From: JAZIHH01 sp036678685
GTDB lineage: Bacteria > Bacillota > UBA4882 > UBA10575
Length of the DNA stretch: 64,000 bases
NCBI GenBank assembly: GCA_036678685.1
Contig: JAZIHH010000020.1
Location: 372,001 to 436,000, forward strand
Direction: 5' to 3'
The position numbers were made by a program, and so were the translations under genes. The notes beneath the pieces are model-generated. The model ran no database searches and had not been told where the DNA came from. It was given only the letters and a program-made list of their open reading frames with translations. Below, piece after piece: positions 35,942 to 44,885 of this stretch. Every line of letters starts with the position of its first letter. The stretch's first letter is position 1.

Positions 35942-37321
35942 ATGAAATTGTATTTGCTGGTGGATTTTGGCAGTACATTTACAAAGATGACCGCTGTTGA
36001 TCTGGAAAAGCCGCAGGTTTTGGCCACCGCTTTGGCCCCGACCACCGTTGATGACGGGTTAATGGAAGGATATTTTAATGCCCTCCAGAAAATAACCGCC
36101 AAGACCGGTCCGTTAACGTTTCAAAAAAAGTTGGCCTGCAGCAGCGCGGCCGGGGGATTGCGGATGGTCGCTATTGGGCTGGTGCCGGAATTGACGGTGG
36201 AGGCGGCCAGAAGAGCGGCTCTCGGCGCCGGGGCACGGGTGATCGGGACTTACAGCTATGAGCTTTCCCCGGAAGAGGTAACGGAGATTGTCAATCTCAA
36301 TCCGGATTTGGTTTTACTGGCCGGGGGCACCGACGGGGGCAACCGGGAGACCCTTCTTCATAATGCGCGGGAGCTGGCCAAGAGCCGGTTAACCGCGCCG
36401 GTGATCATTGCCGGGAACAAGACCGCCGCGCCGGAAGCGGAATCTTTTCTTCGCGCCGGCGGGAAGATTTGCTACCGGACAGCCAATGTCCTGCCGGAAT
36501 TGGGAAAACTGAATATTGAGCCGGTTCAGAAGATGATCCGGGAAATCTTCTTAAACCGGCTTGTCCAGGCCAAAGGTTTGGACAGGGTGGAAAAGGAGAT
36601 TGACGGAATAACCATGCCCACACCCGCCTCGGTGCTGGCGGCGGCCGTCCGCCTGGCCGAGGGGGGCGGGGATAACGGCTGGGGTGAACTGGTCGTGGTT
36701 GATGTGGGCGGGGCGACCACCGATGTTCATTCGGTGGCCGAAGGAAAGCCTTCCAGGCCGGAGGTTTTTCTACGCGGGTTGCCGGAACCGCTGGTTAAGA
36801 GGACGGTAGAAGGGGATTTGGGGATCAGGTCCAGCGCCCAGGCCCTGCTCGAACTATACCCGCCGGCGGTCGTCGCCCGCCTGGCCGGGATCGGCGAAGA
36901 AGAACTTCAGGCCGGTGTCCAAAAGCGCCTTCAGGAACAGGATTACCTGCCGGGTACGGAGCGCGACCGGCAGCTGGACGAAACCCTGGCTCACCTGGCG
37001 GTGAAAGGGGCGGTGGAAAGACATGCCGGGTGGCTTGAAAAAGTGCCCACCCCCTATGGAATTTCTTATTTACAAACCGGCAAGGATCTCACCGGCGTAA
37101 AGACCATGATCGGGACAGGCGGTATTTTTGCCCACAGCTTGCGGGCGGACAAAATTTTAAGCGGCGCCCTTTTTGATCCGGCAAAGCCGGAAAGTTTAAA
37201 GCCGGTCTCCCCCCAGTTTTTTGTTGACCGGGGGTATCTCTTTTCCACCTTGGGACTTTTGGCCGAGGAGTACCCCAAGGAGACCTATCTTTTATTACAA
37301 GCGACGTTGGAGAAGGTTTAA
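35942..37321 (+). CDS. glmL: GlmL/MutL protein (glutamate mutase-type)
   Basis: The 459-residue protein is of the ASKHA ATPase fold: FGSTFTKMTAVD (phosphate 1), LAGGTDGGNRET, VVVDVGGATTDVHSV and GTGGIFA. MutL-type proteins accompany adenosylcobalamin-dependent glutamate mutase or ornithine aminomutase and may repair the cofactor. Here no mutase subunit is next to it; the downstream genes are fumarase, rph and rdgB. The length is normal. Why it is an orphan is not visible. Confidence 0.9.
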   Translation: MKLYLLVDFGSTFTKMTAVDLEKPQVLATALAPTTVDDGLMEGYFNALQKITAKTGPLTFQKKLACSSAAGGLRMVAIGLVPELTVEAARRAALGAGARVIGTYSYELSPEEVTEIVNLNPDLVLLAGGTDGGNRETLLHNARELAKSRLTAPVIIAGNKTAAPEAESFLRAGGKICYRTANVLPELGKLNIEPVQKMIREIFLNRLVQAKGLDRVEKEIDGITMPTPASVLAAAVRLAEGGGDNGWGELVVVDVGGATTDVHSVAEGKPSRPEVFLRGLPEPLVKRTVEGDLGIRSSAQALLELYPPAVVARLAGIGEEELQAGVQKRLQEQDYLPGTERDRQLDETLAHLAVKGAVERHAGWLEKVPTPYGISYLQTGKDLTGVKTMIGTGGIFAHSLRADKILSGALFDPAKPESLKPVSPQFFVDRGYLFSTLGLLAEEYPKETYLLLQATLEKV

Positions 37322-37408
37322 ACATGCAAAAGGCCACCGGAAACGGTATGACATATCATCAGTATTACCGAATACTTAAGGAAAAAGAGCGTGAAGGGAA
37401 GGATTTAT

Positions 37409-38251
37409 GTGCGGGAAATTTCAGTGGAACTTATAACCGATACCGTTGCCGAGCTTTGTCGGGAGGCCAATTTATGCTTGGGTGACGATATGTTAACATC
37501 GATAAAAGAGGCTGTTTCCAAAGAGGAATCACCTCTCGGCCGGAGTTTTCTTGAGTGCCTGTACGAAAACGCCGTACTTGCCCGTAGGAAAGAGTTGGCT
37601 CTTTGCCAAGATACGGGAATGGTTGTCGTCTTTGTCGAACTGGGACAGGATCTTCGCATAACCGGAGGTGATTTTAATGCTGCGATCAGCGAGGGTGTAC
37701 GGCGGGGATACCGGGAGAATTATTTCCGCCGTTCTGTAGTGAAGGATCCTTTTTTACGGGAAAACACCGGAGACAACACTCCTCCGGTGATTTATGTCCG
37801 GGTGGTACCCGGCGATAGATTGCAGTTGACAATTATGCCCAAGGGTTTTGGCAGTGAGAATAAAGGACGGGTGGCCATGTTAACTCCAGCCCAGGGCAAA
37901 GAGGGGGTTAAAAAGTTTGTTCTGGAGACTGTTTCCCAGGCCGCAGCCAGTTCCTGCCCGCCGGTGATCGTGGGGGTGGGGGTGGGCGGTACCATGGAAT
38001 ATGCGGCGTTGTTGGCTAAAAAAGCTCTTCTGCGGCCGGTTGGTACAAAACACCAACGCCCGGATCTGCGGGAACTGGAAGAAGAATTGTTAGCAGCCGT
38101 CAATGACCTGGGAATTGGTCCCCAAGGTCTTGGCGGGCGATGGACCGCGCTGGCGGTACAGGTGGAGGTATATCCCACACATATCGCCGGACTTCCCTGC
38201 GCGGTTAACCTTTCCTGTCATTGCCTGCGTCACAAGACAAAAATCATATGA
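37409..38251 (+). CDS. Fumarate hydratase class I, alpha subunit
   Basis: The 280-residue alpha part of a two-subunit, iron-sulfur fumarase (TtdA/FumA N-terminal type) interconverts fumarate and malate. Cluster residues are plausible at CQDTGM (about 75), SSCPPVIVGVGVGG (about 190) and SCHCLRHK (about 273). The start MREISVEL is family-typical; GTG 37409 has GGGAAGGA upstream, and GTG 37391 is less likely. The beta subunit gene follows after 17 bases. L(+)-tartrate dehydratase is the family alternative. Confidence 0.9.
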   Translation: MREISVELITDTVAELCREANLCLGDDMLTSIKEAVSKEESPLGRSFLECLYENAVLARRKELALCQDTGMVVVFVELGQDLRITGGDFNAAISEGVRRGYRENYFRRSVVKDPFLRENTGDNTPPVIYVRVVPGDRLQLTIMPKGFGSENKGRVAMLTPAQGKEGVKKFVLETVSQAAASSCPPVIVGVGVGGTMEYAALLAKKALLRPVGTKHQRPDLRELEEELLAAVNDLGIGPQGLGGRWTALAVQVEVYPTHIAGLPCAVNLSCHCLRHKTKII

Positions 38252-38268
38252 GAACAGGAGGTAATTCA

Positions 38269-38832
38269 GTGGAAACGGAACAGCGGGTGAATTTGCCCCT
38301 CACCCCGCAAAAAGTACGGGAACTGAAGGCGGGAACGCCGGTACGACTTTTCGGGGAAATCCTTACGGCACGGGATGCCGCGCATCAGAAAATGATTCAG
38401 GCATTATCGCGGGGAGAGCAACTCCCGGTGACTTTAAAAAATGCCTTAATTTATTATACAGGACCCTGCCCGGCAAGAGAGGGTGAGGTAATAGGTGCCG
38501 CCGGGCCGACCACCAGCAGTAGAATGGATACATATACGCCCAGATTATTGGCTGAGGGTCTGCTGGGAATGATGGGTAAAGGAGATCGATCCGATACGGT
38601 TATAGAGGCTATGAAAAAATACGGCGCTGTATACCTGGCCGCTCCGGGCGGCGCCGGCGCCTTGCTGGCCGGGAAAATAACCCGCGCCAAAGCCGTCGCC
38701 TATCACGAGCTGGGTCCGGAGGCTATATTCCGTCTGGAAGTGGCGGATTTTCCGGCGATGGTGGCGATTGATGTTTTCGGGAACAATCTTTACCGTGTGG
38801 AAAGAGAAAAATATGCACGTTCAAATGAATAA
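38269..38832 (+). CDS. Fumarate hydratase class I, beta subunit
   Basis: The 187-residue beta part completes the iron-sulfur fumarase: LKAGTPVRLFGEILTARDAAHQ, YYTGPCPAREGEVIGAAGPTTSSRMD and YGAVYLAAPGGAGALLA are the family blocks. GTG 38269 has CAGGAGGT with six bases spacing; the frame before it overlaps the alpha gene. It precedes rph by 24 bases. Confidence 0.93.
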   Translation: METEQRVNLPLTPQKVRELKAGTPVRLFGEILTARDAAHQKMIQALSRGEQLPVTLKNALIYYTGPCPAREGEVIGAAGPTTSSRMDTYTPRLLAEGLLGMMGKGDRSDTVIEAMKKYGAVYLAAPGGAGALLAGKITRAKAVAYHELGPEAIFRLEVADFPAMVAIDVFGNNLYRVEREKYARSNE

Positions 38833-38856
38833 AGAAAAAGGGATGTGGAGGAAAGC

Positions 38857-39630
38857 ATGGAACGTATTGACGGAAGAAGTGCTGAAGAATTACGGCCGGT
38901 AACCATCACACGGGGATTTGTAAAACACGCGGAAGGTTCGGTGCTGATTGAAGTCGGCGAAACCAAGATCATTTGTACGGCGACCGTTGAGGACCGGGTG
39001 CCGCAATGGCTGAGAGGGGGCGGGCAGGGATGGGTGACCGCGGAATACGCGATGATCCCCCGGGCCACTCCCCAAAGGAATCTCAGGGATTCGACTAAAG
39101 GAAGACCGAGCGGACGGTCCCAAGAAATTCAGCGGATGGTAGGGCGGGCCCTCCGGTCCGTGGTTAACCTGTCGGCGCTGGGCGAAAGAACCATCTGGCT
39201 GGATTGCGACGTCATCCAGGCCGACGGCGGGACGAGGACAGCGGCGATTACCGGTTCCTTTGTCGCCCTGGCGGACGCCCTGGCCGCCATAAGTAAAGAT
39301 GAGGACAGCCCTCTCCCCCTCTATGATTATTTGGCCGCCACCAGCGTGGGAATCTTGGATAACCAGTTATTGTTGGACTTGAATTATGCCGAGGATTCCA
39401 ACGCCTCGGTAGATATGAACCTGGTCATGACCGGAAAAGGGCAGATTGTCGAGGTGCAGGCGACGGCGGAAGGAATGCCGTTTTCCCAGGAAGAGTTCGG
39501 TAAATTGCTGGCGATCGGCGCCGCCGGAATCAAACAATTGATTGCCCTGCAAAAGAAGACCCTGCAACATATAGACCATAGAATTGGAGTGACGATAGGT
39601 GCCCAGACTGATCCTGGCGTCAAGGAATAA
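38857..39630 (+). CDS. rph: Ribonuclease PH
   Basis: The 257-residue phosphorolytic 3' exonuclease trims tRNA precursors. Family blocks: MERIDGRSAEELRPV start, ATVEDRVPQWLRGGGQGWVTAEYAMIP, the RGxPSGRSQEIQRMVGRALRS region and CDVIQADGGTRTAAI. ATG 38857 has GGAGG six bases upstream; GTG 38845 is not needed. rdgB overlaps its 3' end by 32 bases, a common pairing. Confidence 0.96.
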   Translation: MERIDGRSAEELRPVTITRGFVKHAEGSVLIEVGETKIICTATVEDRVPQWLRGGGQGWVTAEYAMIPRATPQRNLRDSTKGRPSGRSQEIQRMVGRALRSVVNLSALGERTIWLDCDVIQADGGTRTAAITGSFVALADALAAISKDEDSPLPLYDYLAATSVGILDNQLLLDLNYAEDSNASVDMNLVMTGKGQIVEVQATAEGMPFSQEEFGKLLAIGAAGIKQLIALQKKTLQHIDHRIGVTIGAQTDPGVKE

Positions 39631-40222
39631 AGGGAAGCTCCGGGAAGTCCAAAGGATGTTGGCGGGGTCGCCCTGGGAACTCTGTTCCCTGGCGGATTTC
39701 CCGCAACTTCCTCCCATTGTCGAGGATGGGAAGAGTTTTTACGAAAACGCGGTGAAAAAAGCCCGGACCGTAGCCGCCCTCCTTGGCGAGTGGACGCTGG
39801 CCGATGATTCCGGCCTGGAAGTTGATGCGCTGAACGGAGCGCCGGGGGTCCAGTCGGCCAGATTTGCCGGGGAACCGGGAAACGACGCGAAAAACAACGA
39901 AAAACTCCTCCGCTTACTGGCGAATATCCCCCTGGAGCAAAGGACCGCCAGGTTCCGTTGTGTGCTTGCCCTTGCCTCACCGGAGGGAGAACTCTGGACC
40001 ACCGAAAGGACCTGTGAGGGATTGATTGCCCTGACTCCCCGGGGGAACCGGGGGTTCGGCTACGATCCCCTTTTTTACCTGCCGGAGTTCGACGCCACCA
40101 TGGCCGAACTCCCGGAGGAGAAGAAAAACGAGATTAGCCACAGAGGAAAAGCCATGCAAGCTCTCTTGGAGCACCTGAAGGAAATTGGCGGAAAAGAGGG
40201 CGGTAGTAACCAGGCGGGCTAA
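39599..40222 (+). CDS. rdgB: dITP/XTP pyrophosphatase (HAM1/RdgB)
   Basis: The 207-residue house-cleaning enzyme hydrolyses ITP/XTP. ILASRNKGKLREVQRML, DDSGLEVDALNGAPGVQSARFAG, GFGYDPLFYLPEF and ISHRGKAMQAL are visible. It begins at GTG inside the rph end and is followed by a strong terminator. Normal length. Confidence 0.95.
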   Translation: MPRLILASRNKGKLREVQRMLAGSPWELCSLADFPQLPPIVEDGKSFYENAVKKARTVAALLGEWTLADDSGLEVDALNGAPGVQSARFAGEPGNDAKNNEKLLRLLANIPLEQRTARFRCVLALASPEGELWTTERTCEGLIALTPRGNRGFGYDPLFYLPEFDATMAELPEEKKNEISHRGKAMQALLEHLKEIGGKEGGSNQAG

Positions 40223-40237
40223 TGGGGACAGAAAAAA

Positions 40238-40277
40238 ACAAGGCTGCCGGCGGGCCGCCGGCAGCCTTGTTTTTTTG
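40238..40277. terminator. Strong bidirectional terminator
   Basis: ACAAGGCTGCCGGCGG (40238-40253) pairs with CCGCCGGCAGCCTTGT (40255-40270), followed by a T-run and preceded by an A-run. It separates the convergent rdgB and araD. Confidence 0.9.
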
Positions 40278-40988
40278 TTACGGTTCCTGCCCCGGAGAGC
40301 GTTTCTGCCCGTAGTAGGCGTTCGCGCCATGTTTGCGCAGAAAATGTTTATCCAGAAGCACCTGGGGAATCCCTTCCCTGGATTTTGACAGGTGGTAAGT
40401 GAGAAAAGCCATCTTGGCCACTTCTTCCAGGATGACCGAGGCTTCAACCGCCTCCAGGGCATTTCGTCCCCAAGTGAAAGGAGCGTGCATGGCTACCAGA
40501 ACGCCCGGCATTTCCAGATAATTTTTATCCCGGAAGCACTCGGCGATCACCCGTCCGGTATTAAGCTCGTAGTCGGTATTAATTTCCGCGGCGGTCAAGG
40601 GGCGGGTACAAGGGATTTCTCCGTAAAAATGGTCCGCGTGGGTCGTCCCATAGCAGGGGATCCCCATGCCGGCTTGGGCCCAGGCGGTAGCCCAGGGCGA
40701 ATGGGTATGGACCACGCCGCCGATCTCCGGAAAAGAGCGGTAAAGTTCCAGATGGGTCGGGGTGTCGGAAGAGGGATTTAGATCACCCTCCACCACCCGG
40801 CCGATCAGGTCAACCACCACCATCTTTTCGGCTGTAAGCTCTTCGTAGGGTACGCCGCTAGGCTTGATTACCATCAGGCCCCTTTCCCGGTCCAGACCGC
40901 TGGCATTGCCCCACGAGTAAATAACCAGCCGGCGCCGGTTCAATTCCAGATTGGCCTCGAGAACCTGCTCTTTTAAGGTTTTCAGCAT
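40278..40988 (-). CDS. araD: L-ribulose-5-phosphate 4-epimerase
   Basis: The 236-residue zinc enzyme makes D-xylulose-5-phosphate, the last step of arabinose entry into the pentose phosphate pathway. Zinc ligands are in VVHTHSPWA and TTHADHF, and VLVAMHAPFTWG follows. It is the second gene of a two-gene unit with araB, 45 bases downstream of it. The isomerase gene araA is not in the window. Confidence 0.93.
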   Translation of the reverse strand: MLKTLKEQVLEANLELNRRRLVIYSWGNASGLDRERGLMVIKPSGVPYEELTAEKMVVVDLIGRVVEGDLNPSSDTPTHLELYRSFPEIGGVVHTHSPWATAWAQAGMGIPCYGTTHADHFYGEIPCTRPLTAAEINTDYELNTGRVIAECFRDKNYLEMPGVLVAMHAPFTWGRNALEAVEASVILEEVAKMAFLTYHLSKSREGIPQVLLDKHFLRKHGANAYYGQKRSPGQEP

Positions 40989-41033
40989 TTGTTTTCCCCC
41001 AATAACCTTAGAATATCATCAGCCCCGTATTCC

Positions 41034-42710
41034 TCATATCTTTCTCAACTGTTCCTCCAAGGTTTTGCTCAACAAGACATATTTTTTATATTGCTCACGG
41101 TACCAGGCGGCATTGGCCGGATCAGGCGTATATGTTTTGCTGAATCCGCTGCCCATCTTTTCCTGGGCCTTCTGAATGGTGGCGTAATAACCGGCGGCTA
41201 CCGCCCCGAACATGGCCGCGCCCAAAGCGCAGGTTTGTTCCGACCGGGCGACTTTAATCGGCATATCAAGAACATCGGCGGTAACTTGCATTACAAAGGG
41301 GCTTTTTTGCGGAATGCCGCCCAGGGCGATCACCTGTTTAATCTCCACACCCTCGTTGACAAACTGATCGACAATGGCTTTGGCGCCGAAGGCCGTGGCT
41401 TCCACCAAGGCCCGGAAAACGTGGGGAGCGGTGCTGCCCAGGGTCAACCCGGCTACGGCTCCTTTTAAGGTCTGATCGGCAAAGGGTGTCCGCCGGCCGT
41501 TTAACCAGTCCAGAGCGATAAGTCTGGTTTCCTCCCGGCCGAGGGCGGCCGCTTTTTCGGTCAACTCATCCAAAAGACGGTCATAAAGCTCTTCCTGAAG
41601 CTTTTCCGCCGTCTTCGGTGAAAGCTGGGAACTAGAGGAGAGCATGTTTTTCAAAGGCCAGGCCAGTAACTCCCTGAACCAGGCATAAACGTCGCCGAAG
41701 GCCGATTGTCCGGCTTCAAGACCAATCATGCCGGGGATAATTGAACCATCAACCTGGCCGCAGATCCCCCTGATCAGCCGGTCCCCGATGGTTTCATAAG
41801 AAGCAATCATCATATCACAGGTGGAGGTACCCATGATCTTGGCCAGCGTCGCCGGTTCGATCTGGCCGCCTACGGCGCCCATATGGGCGTCAAAAGCCCC
41901 CACGGCTACCGGAATCCCCGGGGAGAGGCCAAGCCGCTCCGCCCATTCGGGGGTCAAGTCACCGGCTTTCTGGTCGGAGGTGTAGGTTTCGGTATAAAGA
42001 CGCTCTCTGATTCCTTTGAGCAGGGGATCAATATGAACCAGGAATTCCTCGGGCGGCAGGCCGCCCCATTCCCGGTGCCACATCGCTTTATGCCCCGCCG
42101 CGCAGCGGCTTCGTTTCATCGTCAGGGGATCGGTGGTCCCGGTTAAAAGAGCGGGGATCCAGTCACAATGTTCGACCCAGGAAAAAGCGGCCTCTCTTAC
42201 CTGAGGATCTTCTCTAAGAATATGAAGGATTTTCGCCCAAAACCATTCGGAAGAATATACTCCTCCTACATATTTGGTGAAATCGACTCCTCCCCAACCC
42301 CGGGCGGCCTTGTTAATCTCTTCAGCCTCCCGGACGGCGGTATGGTCTTTCCAGAGGATGAACATGGCGTTGGGATTCTCTTTAAATTCGTCTTTCAAAG
42401 CCAAAGGTGTTCCCTGCCGGTCGACAGGACAGGGAGTGGAACCGGTGGTATCAATGCCAATTCCGATCACTTTTTTACCGGTTCCGGGAGGAAGCTTGGC
42501 CAGCGCTCCTTTAATGGAAGCTTCCAGCCCTTCGATATAATCCAGGGGATGCTGGCGGAACTGGTTTTTGGACGGAGCACAATATTTTCCCTCCGCCCAC
42601 CGGCGATAATATGCCACTTCGTTGGCTTCTTCTTGCCCTGTGGCGGTATTCACCACAACCGCCCGTACGGAATCGGTTCCGTAATCTACCCCGATGACAA
42701 ATTGATCCAT
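41034..42710 (-). CDS. araB: L-ribulokinase
   Basis: The 558-residue FGGY kinase phosphorylates L-ribulose. GVDYGTDSVRAVVV (phosphate 1), MFILWKDHTA, KYVGGVYSSEW, GAFDAHMGAVGG and ALGGIPQKSPFVMQV are AraB-type blocks. The start ATG has a GAGGTGAG site upstream. The araB-araD promoter lies in 42711-43375, which contains four TTAAACGATTAR-like operators, so repression by the LacI protein at 43376 is likely. Confidence 0.95.
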   Translation of the reverse strand: MDQFVIGVDYGTDSVRAVVVNTATGQEEANEVAYYRRWAEGKYCAPSKNQFRQHPLDYIEGLEASIKGALAKLPPGTGKKVIGIGIDTTGSTPCPVDRQGTPLALKDEFKENPNAMFILWKDHTAVREAEEINKAARGWGGVDFTKYVGGVYSSEWFWAKILHILREDPQVREAAFSWVEHCDWIPALLTGTTDPLTMKRSRCAAGHKAMWHREWGGLPPEEFLVHIDPLLKGIRERLYTETYTSDQKAGDLTPEWAERLGLSPGIPVAVGAFDAHMGAVGGQIEPATLAKIMGTSTCDMMIASYETIGDRLIRGICGQVDGSIIPGMIGLEAGQSAFGDVYAWFRELLAWPLKNMLSSSSQLSPKTAEKLQEELYDRLLDELTEKAAALGREETRLIALDWLNGRRTPFADQTLKGAVAGLTLGSTAPHVFRALVEATAFGAKAIVDQFVNEGVEIKQVIALGGIPQKSPFVMQVTADVLDMPIKVARSEQTCALGAAMFGAVAAGYYATIQKAQEKMGSGFSKTYTPDPANAAWYREQYKKYVLLSKTLEEQLRKI

Positions 42711-42953
42711 TTCACTCTCACCTCAATCTTTTGTTTTTTGTTTCCTAGACGCTCAATCCACGTCCCCGCAGTGGAAAGCGTATGTTACAAATTTTAATAC
42801 CTTTGTCGTTTAAAAACAGGGATAAACTTATATCCAGGGCAGAAAATTATAAGTAATAGTATTTTTCGCCATCAATTTTAAAAATCCTGTTTCACCTAGG
42901 CATAAATAAATTTCCGGAAAGCAAATCTGATTAAGACAACGCCAAACCGGGTT

Positions 42954-43353
42954 TTAAACGTTTAGCACCGGAAAGTTCACTCCCCCATTCCCAAGACCGT
43001 TTGTAACGGACAACATGGGAAAAAATGTGAAAAAGAAAGCATAGCAGAGAATAGGGGCAAATGACCAGCCTTGTCATGGGCATATGTTAAAAAATAATTA
43101 TCGACAGGTTAAAAAAATGTGATACACTGATATTAAACGATTAGATTCTTTGAAATTTGTGGCTATTTAAAATAGCATGACATAATGTTAATTTTTTATG
43201 ATACCGGCCAACACCATAAAAACCGGAGAAATACCGAGGAAATTAGCTAATATACGCAAAACTATCCGCTCAATCGATTAAATACTCCCGGTCTCCTGTG
43301 GACAGAAAGGTATGATCACCGGTATTATAAAAGGGTGTAATTTAAACGATTAG
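42954..43353. promoter_or_regulatory. Four LacI operators between araB and its regulator
   Basis: TTAAACGTTTAG (42954-42965), TTAAACGATTAG (43133-43144), TCAATCGATTAA (43270-43281) and TTAAACGATTAG (43342-43353) are near-palindromic 12-mers with a central CG. The last is 22 bases from the regulator start, suiting autorepression. No gene is visible in 42711-43375. Confidence 0.8.
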
Positions 43354-43375
43354 GGTTCGGAAAGAGGGAGAAGCC

Positions 43376-44428
43376 ATGGTTACGATTAAGGAAATCGCCA
43401 AAATGGCCAAAGTTTCAACGGCGACAGTATCATACGTTTTAAATGATCCGTCCCGGGTTAGTGAAGAAACCAGGGAAAAAGTGATGAAGGTGGTTAAAAA
43501 GTTAAATTACAACCCCAACAGTATTGCCAAAAGCTTGAAGATCAAAAAAACAAACACGATCGGTATTATCACCGAGGATGTGACCGTTTTCACGGCCCCG
43601 GAAATCATCGACGGGATTGAAGAGTATGCCGAGAACCATAATTACCATATTATATTGAATAATATCAGGTTGTTTAAGAGGATTGGGAATAAATACAAAG
43701 ATACCGCCAAGTTTTCCAAGGTTATTGCCGATGTGACCAATGTCCTTGCCAGCCGGCGGGTGGAAGGGATTATTTATGTTGGCGCCCACTGCCGGGATGT
43801 GACCGGGGTGATTGGCGACCTTTCCATACCGGTGGCTTATACTTACTGTTATACGACAAATAACGGCGCCATTGCCGTCAATTATGATGATGAAGCGGCG
43901 GCCTACCGGATCACGGAATACCTGATCGAAAAAAAACACCAAAAAATCGCGATCATCACGGGACTGCTGGATTCCATGCAGTGCCAGGACCGGTTAAAAG
44001 GTTACCAAAGGGCCCTGTACGAAAGGAATCTTCTCTTTAACCCGCAGTACATGAAGGTTGGCGACTGGGAACGCGAGAGCGGCTACCAGGCGGCAAAGGA
44101 ATTGTTGTCTTTACCCGATCCGCCGACGGCGATTTTTGCCATGAACGACCTGATGGCCGGAGGGGTAATTGATGCGGCCAATGAAGCCGGGATCCGGATC
44201 CCCGAGGCTCTTTCCCTGGTTGGCTTTGACAACCGGGAATGTAGTTATTCCTATACCCCCAAGCTTACCACCATGGCCTTGCCCTTGAATGAGATGGGAA
44301 AGGTCTGCGCGCAAAAACTGCTCGACCGGATCAATAACCCCGGCGAAGACCGGCAGGAGACGGAACAGATTAAACTGGAGTGCGAATTGATCGAACGGGA
44401 TTCGGTCGCGGTGAACAGGCGGGTTTAA
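43376..44428 (+). CDS. LacI-family regulator of the arabinose cluster
   Basis: The 350-residue protein has the N-terminal LacI HTH (TIKEIAKMAKVSTATVSYVLN) and a ligand-binding domain ending LVGFDNRECSYSYTPKLTTMALPLNEMG. It is divergent from araB-araD and upstream of the GH127-importer operon. Six copies of a TTAAACGATTAR operator flank it (42954 to 44718), in front of araB, itself and GH127, so it is the likely arabinose or arabino-oligosaccharide sensor. Confidence 0.9.
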   Translation: MVTIKEIAKMAKVSTATVSYVLNDPSRVSEETREKVMKVVKKLNYNPNSIAKSLKIKKTNTIGIITEDVTVFTAPEIIDGIEEYAENHNYHIILNNIRLFKRIGNKYKDTAKFSKVIADVTNVLASRRVEGIIYVGAHCRDVTGVIGDLSIPVAYTYCYTTNNGAIAVNYDDEAAAYRITEYLIEKKHQKIAIITGLLDSMQCQDRLKGYQRALYERNLLFNPQYMKVGDWERESGYQAAKELLSLPDPPTAIFAMNDLMAGGVIDAANEAGIRIPEALSLVGFDNRECSYSYTPKLTTMALPLNEMGKVCAQKLLDRINNPGEDRQETEQIKLECELIERDSVAVNRRV

Positions 44429-44565
44429 CTCCCGCGCCGCGGGCATCGCCCGGCAAGTTGCCGCCGGTTAAGCGGCGATGATCCTCCCGGCAGGCCGGTG
44501 TTACGGAAAGGACGGTAAAAAATTTTTCAAAAAAAGAAGGAAACCACAAAAAGATGTCGAATGAT

Positions 44566-44718
44566 TTAAACGATTAACATTCAAAACTAGAGTCTCCGGA
44601 AAGAAAAAGACCAAATCCGGCTGGCAATACCTGAAGAAATGCGCTAATTGTCGATGTGATTTCCGTCCTTTGTGGGGGAAAAGGAGGAAGAACTGTATTT
44701 TTCTAATTAAACGATTAA
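44566..44718. promoter_or_regulatory. Two LacI operators in front of GH127
   Basis: TTAAACGATTAA at 44566-44577 and 44707-44718, exact copies 141 bases apart, a spacing that could allow looping. The remainder of 44429-44885 carries no gene. Confidence 0.8.
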
Positions 44719-44885
44719 ACTCCCGCTATGTTTTGCTCTTGCCCGGGAGAGGCGCGTGCCAGGCATATCGAAGCCAGTGGTCATAAAGTTTAGTAACGGA
44801 CAAGAGGAGTTTGTCAAAAGGAGACAGAAGTCCTCGGTTTTATTGAAGAAATAAGAAATAAAGTAATAATTGGGGAGATTTCAAA

